Assembly (NCBI GenBank): GCA_017623295.1
Contig: JAGAPK010000070.1
Coordinates: 37,772 to 101,771, forward strand
DNA length: 64,000 nucleotides
Direction: 5' to 3'
From: Lachnospiraceae bacterium
Lineage (GTDB): Bacteria > Bacillota > Clostridia > Lachnospirales > Lachnospiraceae
This document shows positions 50,792 to 61,700 of the stretch, one piece after another. The translations under genes and the position numbers were made by a program. The notes below the pieces were generated by a model. The model did no database searches. It worked only from the letters and a program-made list of their open reading frames with translations, and had not been told where the DNA came from. Within the stretch, counting starts at the first letter, position 1, and each line of letters begins with the position of its first letter.

Positions 50792-52786
50792 ATGAATATA
50801 TTTGAGGGACTTTCGGAAAAACAGCAAGAGGCAGTTGAAACAATTAATGAAGATTTGGAAATTATAGCATGTGCGGGTGCAGGGAAAACCGGTGTTGTAA
50901 CGAGAAGGATTGTAAATATTCTCAAGCAGAAAAAGGATATTACTCCAGCAAATATTGTGGCGTTTACATTTACAGAAAAGGCTGCCGGGGAGTTGAAGAG
51001 TCGTGTGTATAAATATGCAAAAGAAGAACTGGGAAGTACCATCGGCTTTGCAGAGATGTACATTGGAACAATACATGGATTCTGCTTAAAAATGTTACAA
51101 GAATATATACCGCAGTTTCAGAGTTTTTCTGTATTAGATGAGATAAAAACTAAGTTATTTATTGAAAAAAACTATTTTGATTGTGGCATGAGAGATCTTG
51201 GGTTAAAAATGTATGTTGAAACAGGTTTATTTCTTTCAACAATGAGTATGTTAAATGAAAGTTGGGAAACAAGAAATAATTGGGACAAATGTACATATGA
51301 TGCACTAGAGAAATATAGACAGTCGTTGTATTCGCAACATTATTTTGATTACTCACTTATTTTGCGTGAAATGCTGGATCAGATGCAGAATAATGACGAG
51401 TTTAGAGAAAGAATAACATCAAGAGTAAAATTTTTAACTGTAGATGAGTATCAGGATACAAATCCTATCCAAGAAAAACTTATACGCTTGATGAAGAATG
51501 GTGGATGTAATTTATGTATTGTTGGTGATGATGACCAGACGATTTATCAATTTCGTGGCAGTGATTCAGAGAATATACTAACATTCAAGGAGCGTTATGG
51601 TATCAATAAATATATCGTGCTTGATAAGGATTATCGGAGTTCGGAAGCAATAGTGGATATTGCCCAAAGAGTAATTATTAATAATAATCGCCGATTAAGT
51701 AAAAAAATGATATCGGGGGCAAATTTTAAGTATGAAGAAGGAGATACTATATATCGTGAATTTGAAGATATTGAGCAGGAATGTGATTTTATAGCAGATA
51801 GAATAAAAGCGTTGCATGAAAGTGGAGTAAAATATTCTGAAATGGCAGTTTTGCTTCGTAAGAAAAAATTTGGAGAGTTCTTTTCTGCATCATTTGATAA
51901 GTATGACATTCCGTATATCGTAGAAGGTGTCAATGAACTATTTTCTACAGCTGAATGTCAAGCTTCAAGAGGAATATTTAGGTATCTTAATGGTGAGATT
52001 AGCATGACAGAGCTTTTTAATTTGTGGAAAGGGATTAATTATAATCTGAATTTGAAGGATTTGTCGGATGCGTTGACTTACTTGAGTAGTATTGATGTAA
52101 AGAAGCTGAAATATTATGGTGAATTTATACTTCAAGAGATATATCACAATTTTCTTCGGATGATTTATATTACAGAAGAGGAAGGTAATACTGTTACAGA
52201 GGTGATTCTTTATAACTTAGGTAAATTTAGTCAGGTAATTAATGATTTTGAAACAATCAATTTTGCAACACTGCCTAAAAATAAGCTTGAACGATTCTGC
52301 AAATTCATGGAATATACAGCAAGTGGTTACTATCCAGAGGGACATTTAGATAATACATATATTCGTCCAGATGCTGTGAATATTATGACAGTGCATCAAG
52401 CGAAAGGCTTAGAGTATACAGCAGTTTTTGTTCCACAGTTGAGTAAAAACAACTTTCCGGCGGCAGGTGTAGGAGGTAAAAATGTTTGGCATGTGATAAG
52501 TAAAGATTGGGTTGAAAATTCGGAACGATTTAGTGGTGGTATTGAAGAGGAGCGAAGACTATTTTATGTGGCAATCACAAGAGCTAAAAAATATCTGTGT
52601 TTGACAAGGTGTCCGCATGGAAGAGATAAGAAGATTTCAACATTTATGATTGAAGCAAAGGATTCTCCATATATGCTATCTTACGATGACAGAATGGAGT
52701 ATTCAGGTAAGCAACTTCCCCCCCCCTATGGTAGAGGAGGAATCTGCTATCAGCTTGAATTTTTCGATTTTACAAGATTTCTTTGA
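50792..52786 (+). CDS. UvrD/Rep-type helicase, ORF shifted out of frame at C9 tract
   Basis: Superfamily 1 helicase: Walker A in ACAGAGKT (about residues 28-35), VDEYQDTN (motif II), GDDDQTIYQFRGSD (motif III), DYRSSEAI, MTVHQAKGLEYTAVFVP (motif V) and FYVAITRAKKYL (motif VI). After the C9 tract at 52718-52726 the frame gives a short non-homologous tail (YGRGGICYQLEF...) and stops at 52786. With eight C residues it would continue into the nuclease domain listed next, as one 899-residue AddA-like helicase-nuclease. The helicase motifs themselves are intact, so a helicase-only protein may still be made. ATG 50792 follows TTGGAGGAGG. Confidence 0.9.
   Translation: MNIFEGLSEKQQEAVETINEDLEIIACAGAGKTGVVTRRIVNILKQKKDITPANIVAFTFTEKAAGELKSRVYKYAKEELGSTIGFAEMYIGTIHGFCLKMLQEYIPQFQSFSVLDEIKTKLFIEKNYFDCGMRDLGLKMYVETGLFLSTMSMLNESWETRNNWDKCTYDALEKYRQSLYSQHYFDYSLILREMLDQMQNNDEFRERITSRVKFLTVDEYQDTNPIQEKLIRLMKNGGCNLCIVGDDDQTIYQFRGSDSENILTFKERYGINKYIVLDKDYRSSEAIVDIAQRVIINNNRRLSKKMISGANFKYEEGDTIYREFEDIEQECDFIADRIKALHESGVKYSEMAVLLRKKKFGEFFSASFDKYDIPYIVEGVNELFSTAECQASRGIFRYLNGEISMTELFNLWKGINYNLNLKDLSDALTYLSSIDVKKLKYYGEFILQEIYHNFLRMIYITEEEGNTVTEVILYNLGKFSQVINDFETINFATLPKNKLERFCKFMEYTASGYYPEGHLDNTYIRPDAVNIMTVHQAKGLEYTAVFVPQLSKNNFPAAGVGGKNVWHVISKDWVENSERFSGGIEEERRLFYVAITRAKKYLCLTRCPHGRDKKISTFMIEAKDSPYMLSYDDRMEYSGKQLPPPYGRGGICYQLEFFDFTRFL
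52718..52726 (+). repeat. C9 homopolymer tract (candidate phase-variation switch)
   Basis: Nine consecutive C residues lie at the exact point where the helicase and nuclease parts change frame. Loss of one C joins them as SGKQLPPPMVEEES. In DNA of this low GC content a run of nine C is exceptional, and such tracts are classical slippage switches in surface and R-M genes. Confidence 0.85.
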
Positions 52787-53492
52787 TTGTGCTTACAGAT
52801 TCAAGTTGTCAATGTTCTATGGATTTGTACAACCTATTGCGGCTGCGATGGGTTACGGAAATGCTGTACATAACATTGTACGTAACATTCATAAGAAGTA
52901 CCTTGACGGCGAGAGTCTTACGAGTGAAGAAGTTCAGTCGATAGTAGAGGAAACTTTTTTTCTACCATATGCAAATAGCAAAATGGAACAAAATATGTTA
53001 GCGAGTGCGAAGAAATCAGTTGATAGTTATTTTCAGAAGAATAAGGAAGACTTCAAAAATATCGAAATGGCAGAAGCGGATATTGAATTAGATATGGGAG
53101 ATGGTATTAAGGTTAATGGACGTATCGACCTTGTAAAACGTCGTGAAATATCAGGAGAAGAAAAAATAACAATAGTTGATTTTAAGACAGCTGACAGAGA
53201 TGTTACAGAATGTTTGGAAGCGGAACAGCTTAGAATTTATGCACTTGGATACCAAGAACTGACAGGAAAAAGTGCAGACTATTTAGAGATTCTAAATCTT
53301 GACAATGCAGAAAGTGATAGGGTTCGCGTGACGGAAGGACTCACAGAAACGATTGCACAAGATATTCGAAATGCAGCAAAGAATATCAGGGCAAATAAAT
53401 TGGATAAAAAGTGTTCAAAGGAGAAGTGTAGTACCTGTTATTTGAATTATCTCTGTTTAAGTAAGGAAGAAAAGAAAACTTATGTTGAGTAG
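52728..53492 (+). CDS. RecB/Cas4-like PD-(D/E)XK nuclease domain of the helicase-nuclease, out-of-frame part
   Basis: This frame holds the C-terminal nuclease domain: NAVHNIVRN (histidine), NGRIDLV (aspartate), ITIVDFKTA (D-x-K), LEAEQLRIYALG (motif QxxxY), and four cysteines for a [4Fe-4S] cluster (C in FDCAYRF; then C-C-C in KEKCSTCYLNYLC), as in AddB and Cas4. The first ATG (52728) has no ribosome site, so this part is poorly made unless the C tract has eight residues, or translation slips. The mod gene starts 8 bases after the stop with its own AGGAGG. Confidence 0.85.
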   Translation: MVEEESAISLNFSILQDFFDCAYRFKLSMFYGFVQPIAAAMGYGNAVHNIVRNIHKKYLDGESLTSEEVQSIVEETFFLPYANSKMEQNMLASAKKSVDSYFQKNKEDFKNIEMAEADIELDMGDGIKVNGRIDLVKRREISGEEKITIVDFKTADRDVTECLEAEQLRIYALGYQELTGKSADYLEILNLDNAESDRVRVTEGLTETIAQDIRNAAKNIRANKLDKKCSKEKCSTCYLNYLCLSKEEKKTYVE

Positions 53493-53500
53493 GAGGGCTT

Positions 53501-55144
53501 ATGGCTAATTTATCACAGATAAAAAGAGAAAAAATGTTGGAATTTCTTGAGACATTGAAGGAACAGCATAATGATGATGCGTCATTGATGGCAATCAATC
53601 AGATAGAGAAAGAACTTACAACAAAAAAATATGGTCTTGTGTGGGAAGAACACGAGGAAGAAGTAGATGTAAAAATGCATACACATATTCCTGTGTTTAC
53701 AGAAGTGAAAGATAAAGAAATTGTGGGAAATCCGGAAAGTGAGCAGTACAATTTTCTCTTGGAGGGAGATAATCTGCATTCACTTAAGTTATTGGAAAAG
53801 ACGCATAAAGGGAAGATCGATGTAATATATATTGATCCGCCGTATAATACAGGGCATAAAGATTTTATTTATGATGATGCTTTTGTAGATAGACAGGACG
53901 GTTATACACATAGTAAGTGGATATCTTTTATGGAAAAAAGATTAAGATTGGCACATGTTTTATTGAAATCATCAGGCACAATATTTATCAGTATCGATGA
54001 TAACGAGTATGCCAATTTGAAATTGCTGTGCGATGAGATTTTTGGCGAAGAGAATATGATATCTGATATTATTTGGAATTCAAGAAAATCTGTGTCTAAT
54101 GATGCAGTGGTGTCGTTGAATCATAACTATACATTGGTGTATACGAGAAACATAAATGAGTTTAGTAAAGTTAAACATACATTTAAACTAGCAGATACAG
54201 GAATGGGATTTGATAATCCAGATGATGATCCAAGAGGACCGTGGAAAGCAGATCCTTTTGATAGTCCGGGAATCCGTCCTAATTTAACGTATGGAATCAA
54301 AAATCCTAATACGGGTGAAGAATTCTGGCCACCGAAAGGAAGATGTTGGAGAACTGGAGAAAAAGAGTATTATGAATACTTGGCAGATAATAGGATTTTA
54401 TTTGGAAAAACAGGTAAGGGTAAACCGCAACTGAAACGTTTCCTTTCAGAAGCACAAAGTAAAGGGATAACGCCAAAATCACTTTGGGATGATTGTGGAA
54501 CTGCGACTGATGGAACAAAAGAACTTCAAGGAATATTTGGAGAAAAAGTGTTTGACACACCTAAACCTACAGGATTGATAAAAAAGATTATTGATTTGGC
54601 AGGCGATAAAGAGTCTTTGATTTTGGATTTCTTTGCGGGGTCTGGCACGACAGCTCAAGCAATATTAGATAAGAATAACGAGGATGGTGGAAATAGAAAA
54701 TTCATTTTATGTACTAATAATGATGGGGATATTTGTTCAGAGGTAACATATCCAAGAATTTCTACAGTTATTACAGGAAAACGGTTAGATGGTAGTGTTT
54801 ATTCTGAAGGAATAAATGCAAATCTAAAATATTATAAAACTGATTTTGTAGATAAAGAAAGTGAAGAAATTTATGAAGATCTTCTTGAACATATCAAAGA
54901 AATGATTCAACTTCAGTACGGAGTGAAGGTGGATAATCAGAAATATATTATGATTATGGATGACGAGGAAATGGATGAGTTTGAAAAACATTTCAGTAAA
55001 TATGATGATATAAAAGTGGTATTTATTAATCAAGATGTTTTGCTAACTACTGCACAAGAAAAGTTGTTGCAGAATATTGATGTTAGAATTATTCCAGATT
55101 GCTACTTTGACTTTGAATTAAGAGAGGTAGGAGAATTATGGTAA
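53501..55144 (+). CDS. Type III restriction-modification methyltransferase (Mod)
   Basis: Adenine-N6 DNA methyltransferase of the beta class, 547 residues. The catalytic motif IV is DPPYNTGHKDF (about 112-122) and the SAM motif I is LDFFAGSGTTAQAIL (about 375-389), in the beta order (IV before I). The region between (about 170-340), holding the target recognition domain, is unlike other genes here. The N-terminal helical segment (1-50) and the C-terminal part are typical for Mod, which sets the site specificity of the whole complex. AGGAGGGC precedes ATG 53501. The stop overlaps the start of res by 7 bases. Confidence 0.95.
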   Translation: MANLSQIKREKMLEFLETLKEQHNDDASLMAINQIEKELTTKKYGLVWEEHEEEVDVKMHTHIPVFTEVKDKEIVGNPESEQYNFLLEGDNLHSLKLLEKTHKGKIDVIYIDPPYNTGHKDFIYDDAFVDRQDGYTHSKWISFMEKRLRLAHVLLKSSGTIFISIDDNEYANLKLLCDEIFGEENMISDIIWNSRKSVSNDAVVSLNHNYTLVYTRNINEFSKVKHTFKLADTGMGFDNPDDDPRGPWKADPFDSPGIRPNLTYGIKNPNTGEEFWPPKGRCWRTGEKEYYEYLADNRILFGKTGKGKPQLKRFLSEAQSKGITPKSLWDDCGTATDGTKELQGIFGEKVFDTPKPTGLIKKIIDLAGDKESLILDFFAGSGTTAQAILDKNNEDGGNRKFILCTNNDGDICSEVTYPRISTVITGKRLDGSVYSEGINANLKYYKTDFVDKESEEIYEDLLEHIKEMIQLQYGVKVDNQKYIMIMDDEEMDEFEKHFSKYDDIKVVFINQDVLLTTAQEKLLQNIDVRIIPDCYFDFELREVGELW

Positions 55145-57345
55145 GTAAGATAAAAGAATATGAATTCCAAGCACAATGTGTGGAGTATCTGATAGATAAA
55201 ACAGTCGAGACTACCAGTAAGCAGGTAATTACTGTAAAGGCTCCGACTGGTGCTGGGAAAACGATTATATTGATAAAGTATGTAGATGACTTTTTAAAAA
55301 ATACTGGTAAAAATACTGCTTTTGTATGGTTATGTCCTGGAAAGGGTAATCTGGAGGAACAAAGCAAAGAGAGAATGGAGGAAATGGCTCCTCATATAGA
55401 CACAAGAAATCTAATGTATTCTATGATGGCGGGATTTGAACCGGGCAGTGTTACATTTATAAACTGGGAGCTAGTCACCAAAAAAGGAAACACAGCACTA
55501 AAAGATAGTGAACGTTCTAATCTTTTCGAAAAGATTGCGGAAGCCCACAAGGATGGAATAGAATTTGTAGTTATTATTGATGAGGAGCATTTGAACAATA
55601 CTAAGAAAGCGGATGATGTAATAAGTGCATTTGCTGCTAAGAATATTATTCGTGTTTCTGCTACGGCAAATAAAGTGCCACATCAGGAATACTATGAAAT
55701 CAGCGAAGAAGATGTTATAGGAGCTGGGCTGATTACTAGAGCGATTTATGTAAATGAAGGTGTGGATGAACGTAAAGAAATACAGAATGATTATGAGTAT
55801 TTGCTTGACTTGGCTGATGAAAAAAGAAAAGAAATAGCAGAGGCGTATCATAAATTAGAGGTTAATGTGCGCCCCCTTGTTTTGATACAGTTTCCGATGG
55901 GACAACCAGAAACGATTAAAGCGGTAGAAGAAAAACTTTCCAGTATGGGATATACTTATGAAAATGGTATGGTTAATATTTGGATGAGTGATGAAAAAGT
56001 TGTAAGCGAAGATCTTATAAACCTAGATGGTTCGCCGGCATTTCTTTTGATGAAGCAGGCAATATCTACTGGCTGGGATTGTCCGAGGGCTAAAGTTCTT
56101 GTTAAATTGCGTGAAGGAGGAAGTGAGGATTTTCAGATTCAAACAATTGGTAGAATTCGCCGAATGCCGGAAGGTAAGCATTATGGTTTGAATATTCTCG
56201 ATTACTGTTATATCTATACATTGGATACACAGTATAAGATGGGGTTATTGTCTTCTCTTGATAAAGCATATCAAGTACGTCGATTATTCCTCCGCGATGA
56301 GGCAAAAGGTTTTACGCTTACTAAAGAGCTGCGCGATTTGGATTTTGATGGTCTTGGTGAACGTGAGACGTTGGAAAAAGTATATGATTATTTCAAGAAA
56401 ACTTATAACCTCGGTTCTGATAAGAATGTTAATCGAGAAAATCTTGAAGCGGGTGGATATAATTTCAGTCATGAGATTGATAATAAAATTCTTCAGGGAG
56501 TATTTAGGACGACGGAGGCTCTTGCACAAGGTGGTTCTGATAATCGAATAAAAATAAAAACAACGGTAAACACACATACACATGGTATTTACCTGCTGCA
56601 TTCCGTTGATGAAATCAAAAAAGTTACAGGTATGCAATCTCAAAAGGTAAAGAATATTCTTAGAAGAATGTTTAGCAAAGGAAAAAAGAGAAAGTACAAA
56701 CTTATTGAATTGGAGAATGCTGATTTCTATGCGTTCGTTATCAATAATGTAAAACAGTTGAAGATGGATTTTAAGATGGTAACATCGCAAATGGGTGGTA
56801 AACAGATGTCTTTTTCGCTCAATCCTAAAACCACAGATTTTTATATTCCGGATATGGAAATCTATAAATTTAGTGAGGTTAAGAATCGTCAATTACTTCG
56901 TATGAATGCATACAAAGAATATACAAATGAGTTTATTACAGATAAGACACGAAGCCGTCCGGAAAGACTATTTGAACGCTATTGCGAAAAAAATGATTTT
57001 GTCGAATGGGTTTACAAAAATGGAGATACTGGACAGCAATATCTTTCAATTGTATATACAGATGCATTTTTGAAACAATGGTTGTTCTATCCGGATTATA
57101 TTGTTCATTTAAAAGATGGAACAGATTGGATTATTGAAACTAAGGGTGGCGAAGTATCGGGACATAGCAAAAACATAGATTTACAGATGGGGAATAAGTT
57201 CAATGCATTTAAACAGTATGCAGAGAAGTATAAGCTAAATTGGGGCTTTGTAAGAGATATAGATGATGAACTTTTTATCAATAATACTGAATTTGTTGAT
57301 GATATGTCAGATGATAGATGGAGACCGTTGGAGGAGGAACTGTAG
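55138..57345 (+). CDS. Type III restriction enzyme, helicase-nuclease subunit (Res)
   Basis: 735 residues. Superfamily 2 helicase with Walker A VKAPTGAGKT (35-42) and Walker B IIDEEH (147-151); QTIGRIRRMPEG is motif VI. The C-terminal PD-(D/E)XK nuclease has YPDYIVHL (D653) and IIETKGGE (E667, K669). It is shorter than most Res proteins (900-1000), but all motifs are there. Res translocates or switches along DNA after ATP hydrolysis and cuts near Mod sites in head-to-head orientation. It overlaps mod by 7 bases, so the two are co-translated. No terminator with a clear T-run follows. Confidence 0.95.
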   Translation: MVSKIKEYEFQAQCVEYLIDKTVETTSKQVITVKAPTGAGKTIILIKYVDDFLKNTGKNTAFVWLCPGKGNLEEQSKERMEEMAPHIDTRNLMYSMMAGFEPGSVTFINWELVTKKGNTALKDSERSNLFEKIAEAHKDGIEFVVIIDEEHLNNTKKADDVISAFAAKNIIRVSATANKVPHQEYYEISEEDVIGAGLITRAIYVNEGVDERKEIQNDYEYLLDLADEKRKEIAEAYHKLEVNVRPLVLIQFPMGQPETIKAVEEKLSSMGYTYENGMVNIWMSDEKVVSEDLINLDGSPAFLLMKQAISTGWDCPRAKVLVKLREGGSEDFQIQTIGRIRRMPEGKHYGLNILDYCYIYTLDTQYKMGLLSSLDKAYQVRRLFLRDEAKGFTLTKELRDLDFDGLGERETLEKVYDYFKKTYNLGSDKNVNRENLEAGGYNFSHEIDNKILQGVFRTTEALAQGGSDNRIKIKTTVNTHTHGIYLLHSVDEIKKVTGMQSQKVKNILRRMFSKGKKRKYKLIELENADFYAFVINNVKQLKMDFKMVTSQMGGKQMSFSLNPKTTDFYIPDMEIYKFSEVKNRQLLRMNAYKEYTNEFITDKTRSRPERLFERYCEKNDFVEWVYKNGDTGQQYLSIVYTDAFLKQWLFYPDYIVHLKDGTDWIIETKGGEVSGHSKNIDLQMGNKFNAFKQYAEKYKLNWGFVRDIDDELFINNTEFVDDMSDDRWRPLEEEL

Positions 57346-57600
57346 TTTCACACAATTACTAGTTGTGTATGATGTTTTGCTGTGAAATCAGAACTCCCAA
57401 TATAAATGTGGATAGGTGGGATTTAGGTGACCAATCCCCAAAAATTAATAAGTTCATTTTAGGGAAAATACTTTTATAAAGAACTTGTTTACTCCAAGTT
57501 AAAATTTAATTTTTGTGATGGCAAAGGTACTGATTTTGTTACTGCAGGATAATATAAATATATAGTGTTATCGAAAGTTTTGGGAAGGAGAAGTGGAAGT
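57346..57600 (+). other. Gap between the type III R-M unit and the DUF1016 gene
   Basis: 255 bases without a gene. ACACAA (57350-57355) pairs with TTGTGT (57363-57368) just after the res stop, but no T-run follows. AT-rich sequence with TATAAA words lies before the DUF1016 start and probably holds its promoter; I could not define a -35/-10 pair with confidence. Confidence 0.5.
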
Positions 57601-58698
57601 ATGAGAAACAATATAAGTACAGAAATAACAACAGTAGATGCTGAAATTATAAAATTATGTACTGACTCCGTCGAATTAATACATTATGCAAGAAATGTTG
57701 CTGTGAAACAAGTGAACGTCCTGCAGATAATGACTTATTATTCATTAGGCAGGTGGATTGTGGAAACACAGCAAATGGGGCAGAAACGTGCAAAATATGG
57801 TAGCAAAGTAATAAAAACATTATCAGAGGAATTACAGAAAGAATTTGGTAAAGGATTTTCGCAAGAAACATTAAAAAATGCAAGAAAGTTTTATTTGACA
57901 TATAAAGAACGAATTAGCGAAACAGTATTTACCCTTTTTGCTGTTGAAAAAAGCAAAACAGTGTTTGGCTTTTTTGAAGATGAACAACCATTCCTTGTAT
58001 CGTGGTCGCATTATATACAATTAATGCGTATAGAAAATGAGGATGAACGTAGTTTTTATGAAATAGAATCAGCAAAATCTGGATGGGGAGTACGTACATT
58101 ACAAAGGCAATATAATTCCAGCTTATATGAACGTTTGGCACTAAGCAGAGATAAGGAAGGTGTTTTGCGTTTAGCAAAAGAAGGAAATGTTATTACAAAG
58201 CCAGAGGATATTATAAAGCAACCAACGGTATTAGAATTTCTTGGAATGGAAGAAAAAGCAAAATATTCCGAAACAGATTTGGAAACAGCCCTTATAAACA
58301 AATTGCAGAAATTTTTATTGGAGTTAGGCAAGGGTTATCTGTTTGAGGCAAGGCAGAAACGATTCACTTATGAAGAAGACAATTATTATGTGGATTTAGT
58401 ATTTTATAATCGTTTGCTTCGTTGCTATGTATTGGTTGATTTGAAGGTGGACAAACTGACACATCAAGATATTGGTCAGATGCAAATGTATGTTAATTAT
58501 TATGATAGATATGAAAAATTGGATGATGAAAATCCTACAATAGGTATTCTATTGTGTAAAGAAAAGAATGACGCTTTGGTTGAAATTACTTTGCCCAAAG
58601 ACGCTAACATTTATGCATCAGAATATAAACTGTATTTGCCAGATAAAAAGTTACTTCAACAGAAATTGAAGGAATGGATTGCAGAGGAAGAGGAATGA
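57601..58698 (+). CDS. DUF1016 (YhcG-like) PD-(D/E)XK nuclease
   Basis: 365 residues of the YhcG/DUF1016 family. The N-terminal domain spans about 1-165 (SLGRWIVETQQMGQKRAKYG and FSQETLKNARKFYL, WSHYIQLMRI) and the C-terminal nuclease about 205-350, with D265 (YYVDLVFYN) and D280-L-K282 (VLVDLK), followed by IGQMQMYVNYYDR. YhcG proteins occur beside R-M genes and in defence islands; a nuclease role in defence or recombination is inferred. ATG 57601 has AAGGAGAAG before it. A decayed duplicate of an internal stretch lies at 63500-63580. Confidence 0.9.
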   Translation: MRNNISTEITTVDAEIIKLCTDSVELIHYARNVAVKQVNVLQIMTYYSLGRWIVETQQMGQKRAKYGSKVIKTLSEELQKEFGKGFSQETLKNARKFYLTYKERISETVFTLFAVEKSKTVFGFFEDEQPFLVSWSHYIQLMRIENEDERSFYEIESAKSGWGVRTLQRQYNSSLYERLALSRDKEGVLRLAKEGNVITKPEDIIKQPTVLEFLGMEEKAKYSETDLETALINKLQKFLLELGKGYLFEARQKRFTYEEDNYYVDLVFYNRLLRCYVLVDLKVDKLTHQDIGQMQMYVNYYDRYEKLDDENPTIGILLCKEKNDALVEITLPKDANIYASEYKLYLPDKKLLQQKLKEWIAEEEE

Positions 58699-58757
58699 TT
58701 AGGTTAAAGAGATAATGTTTGTTGTGAGATAGAAAGTAATTTGGAATGGTGGTAAAA

Positions 58758-61700
58758 ATGGGAAAAAATTTGCTTGCTGGTATAGGGGATGCATATTGGT
58801 ATGAATGGTATGTGGGATTGGAAAAGGTGCTTGATTTATTAAATCCTGATACGGATGTTGTAGGGGTTACTTTACAGGCTTCTCAGCAACAAGGTTTAGA
58901 TGATGTGGTAGTCAGATATAATGATAAAAAATTAGAGTGTATACAGGTAAAACATACTAGGAAAGATAGTACTTTATCATATTCATTTCTGTTTTGTGAG
59001 CATACAGAAAATGGAAAAAAAGCACCGGCATGTATAAAGGAATATAGCGACGATTGGAAAATGATCAAGGATAAGTACGAGCAATGTATTCCGATTATTT
59101 ATACTAATAGAAAAATTGGCGATAGAAGTTATACTCCTCCAAATGGAAAAGGTTATAAGAGACCACCATTAATGAAATTTTGGATGACTTTGAAAGAGGA
59201 ATTGGAAACTGCCGAGTCAATTTCCGATATTCAGTTTTCTGCAATGATACACCATACGTTACCGTCTGTGCGTGAAATGGGAAAAGTGTATAAGCAGGCT
59301 TTTGGTAATATTTTACAACAGATGCCGTCATTATCTGATGAAGAAAAGCTTGTGTTTTTAAAAGAATTTCAAATTTATTCTGATGAAACAAAAGATTTTG
59401 ATAATATAAAGAAATTTGTTAATGAAAAATTAGCTAATTTTCTAAATGTTGATGAACGTCAATGTACTAAATATCATAATCGGTTACTAAGAGGGCTTAC
59501 CGAGTGGACGGTTTCTACTCGTTCCGAAGAAGAAATTACAAAAGAGCAGGTTTTATCAGTATTAGGATTAAAAAAAGATGAACTTATTGGAGAACATAAT
59601 TTCGCAACAGAAGAACCTTTTTTTCAGTCGCGCGTACGATGGATAAAAATTTTGAAAGACGAAATTTTAAGCGTAAACAAAGGGGTGTTTTTTATATCTG
59701 GTGAGCCGGGTGCTGGTAAGACCAATATTATTAATTATTTGGCAAATGAAGATGATAGCATTATTACTACAAGATTTCATTCATTTAAGCCGATACAGAT
59801 AGAATATGATGTGATGCCGGCGGATGAGGGAATATATTCGGCAGAGGATTTTTGGAAAAATACCTTGATACAAATAAAAGATAAATTTGAAGGGTGCATG
59901 GAAAAATATAATGTTCCTGTAGCAGTAGAAGCTATTAAATCTGTGGATAAAAAAATTAAAGAAGTACTACGTTTAGCGAACTGTTTGTATAAAGAAACTG
60001 GGAAAATAACGGTCATTGTGGTTGATGGAATAGATCATGCAGCACGTTCAGGAAAGAAAAATACATTTTTAAAAACTTTGCCATCCCCAAATCGTTTGCC
60101 TGATGGAGTCGTTTTTTTGCTAGCAGGACAGCCGTATTCGAATAATCCGGAATATCCTTTATGGTTAGATGGTAACGATGTGATTACAAAAGCGGTGCCC
60201 ACTTTAGAGAGTGAAGACATTAAGCAGTTATTAACGGATAGTAATATATCTTTTGGAGATGCCACGGTTGAGGAAATTGCAGAATATATTTTTTCAGTAA
60301 CAAAAGGAAATACTTTGTCAGTTATGTACGCGGTTTATGATGCTAAGGGGCATGATTCTATCTGTAATTATGAAAAATATATTACAAATAGAAATCTGGC
60401 AAATGGTATAGATGCTTATTATGACTATATTTGGCAAAGTGCAATGGATAAGTGGGATGATTTATATAAGCACGTCGAGATAGTATTGTCGGGGGCTATG
60501 ACATTACTAAATAGAGGGATTACAATAGAACTGTTGCAGACATTGCTTAAGGATATTACAAAAATAACTGACATTCAGCTTGTATGCTGGATGCAGGATA
60601 TAGAACCGCTGATTATCAAAAATGATAAAGAGGCTTATTCGGTATACTCAAATGATGTCCGGTTGTTTTTAGGGAAGAAATTTGAAAGAAGTGGTGAGAA
60701 CAAGCGTATAGTAGCTGATAAAGTTTGCGAGTATATATTAAAAGAAAATACTAATATTGCACTAAGGCATGATTCTTTGTTTAATAGTTTGATTATGGCT
60801 AATCGCAGAAAAGAAATACCGCAATATTTTGATGCAAAATATGCTTATGAAGCAGTTATAGAAAATCGTCCATTAAGTGAATTGCAGGAACAAATATATG
60901 CGGTACTTGAAGTATTGGCAGAGGATGGAGAAATGGAATGTTTGGTCGGCGTATCGTGTGCAATAAGTACAATAACGCAGTATCAAAATTCGATTTTCCA
61001 AGATGAGGATTATTTTTATAATGTTGAAGAATCGCTTCCTTGTGAGAAACAGGCACTTAGCACAAAAACAATAACAGCAAGAGAATTGCTTCAAGCTTTG
61101 GTACAGATAAAGCAATTAGCGGAAGCCGGATGTGAGCATAGAGCAAAAAGTGCATTTAAGAGATGGATTGGGAATAGAACTCCTGGGCAAATTGGAAACA
61201 AGTATGCATCGGCGGAGGAAAGACAGTGCCATTATAATTTTAATGATACATTGAAGAATGTTTTGCGAATGTTTGGAAAATTATGTTTTATATTTGGAGA
61301 AAGTTCATATGAAGATAAAAGGTTAAAAAAGGGAGAAGAAGATGCCGAGGCATTTTTCGCGGAAGGAGTTTTTGAAGCTTGTGAAAATAGTATAGACATA
61401 GCCGGAATTGATAAAGCATATCGACTGATCCAATGTTATTATCCAGATGATAATGACAAGTTTATAGATAAGTTGCTCCTTACTGGAAAAAAGGAGTTAA
61501 TTGAACATTTTGCAATTCATTATACAAAAGGGTTAGAAGACAATATGCAAATTATAGTGTTGTATATATATACTTTTGTATTGGGATGTGTTGTAACGGA
61601 GTCTCCGAATTTAACAAAGATTACTAATCAGGAGAACAAATATCTTGAATTCTTGTATAAAGTATGGGTATATTCCTATTGTGATACTTACAAGTGTATG

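Noticed and set aside
56284-56892. Minus-strand ORF of 202 codons opposite res
   Set aside because: Low-complexity Phe/Ile/Leu composition typical of the antisense of an AT-rich gene; no start signal.
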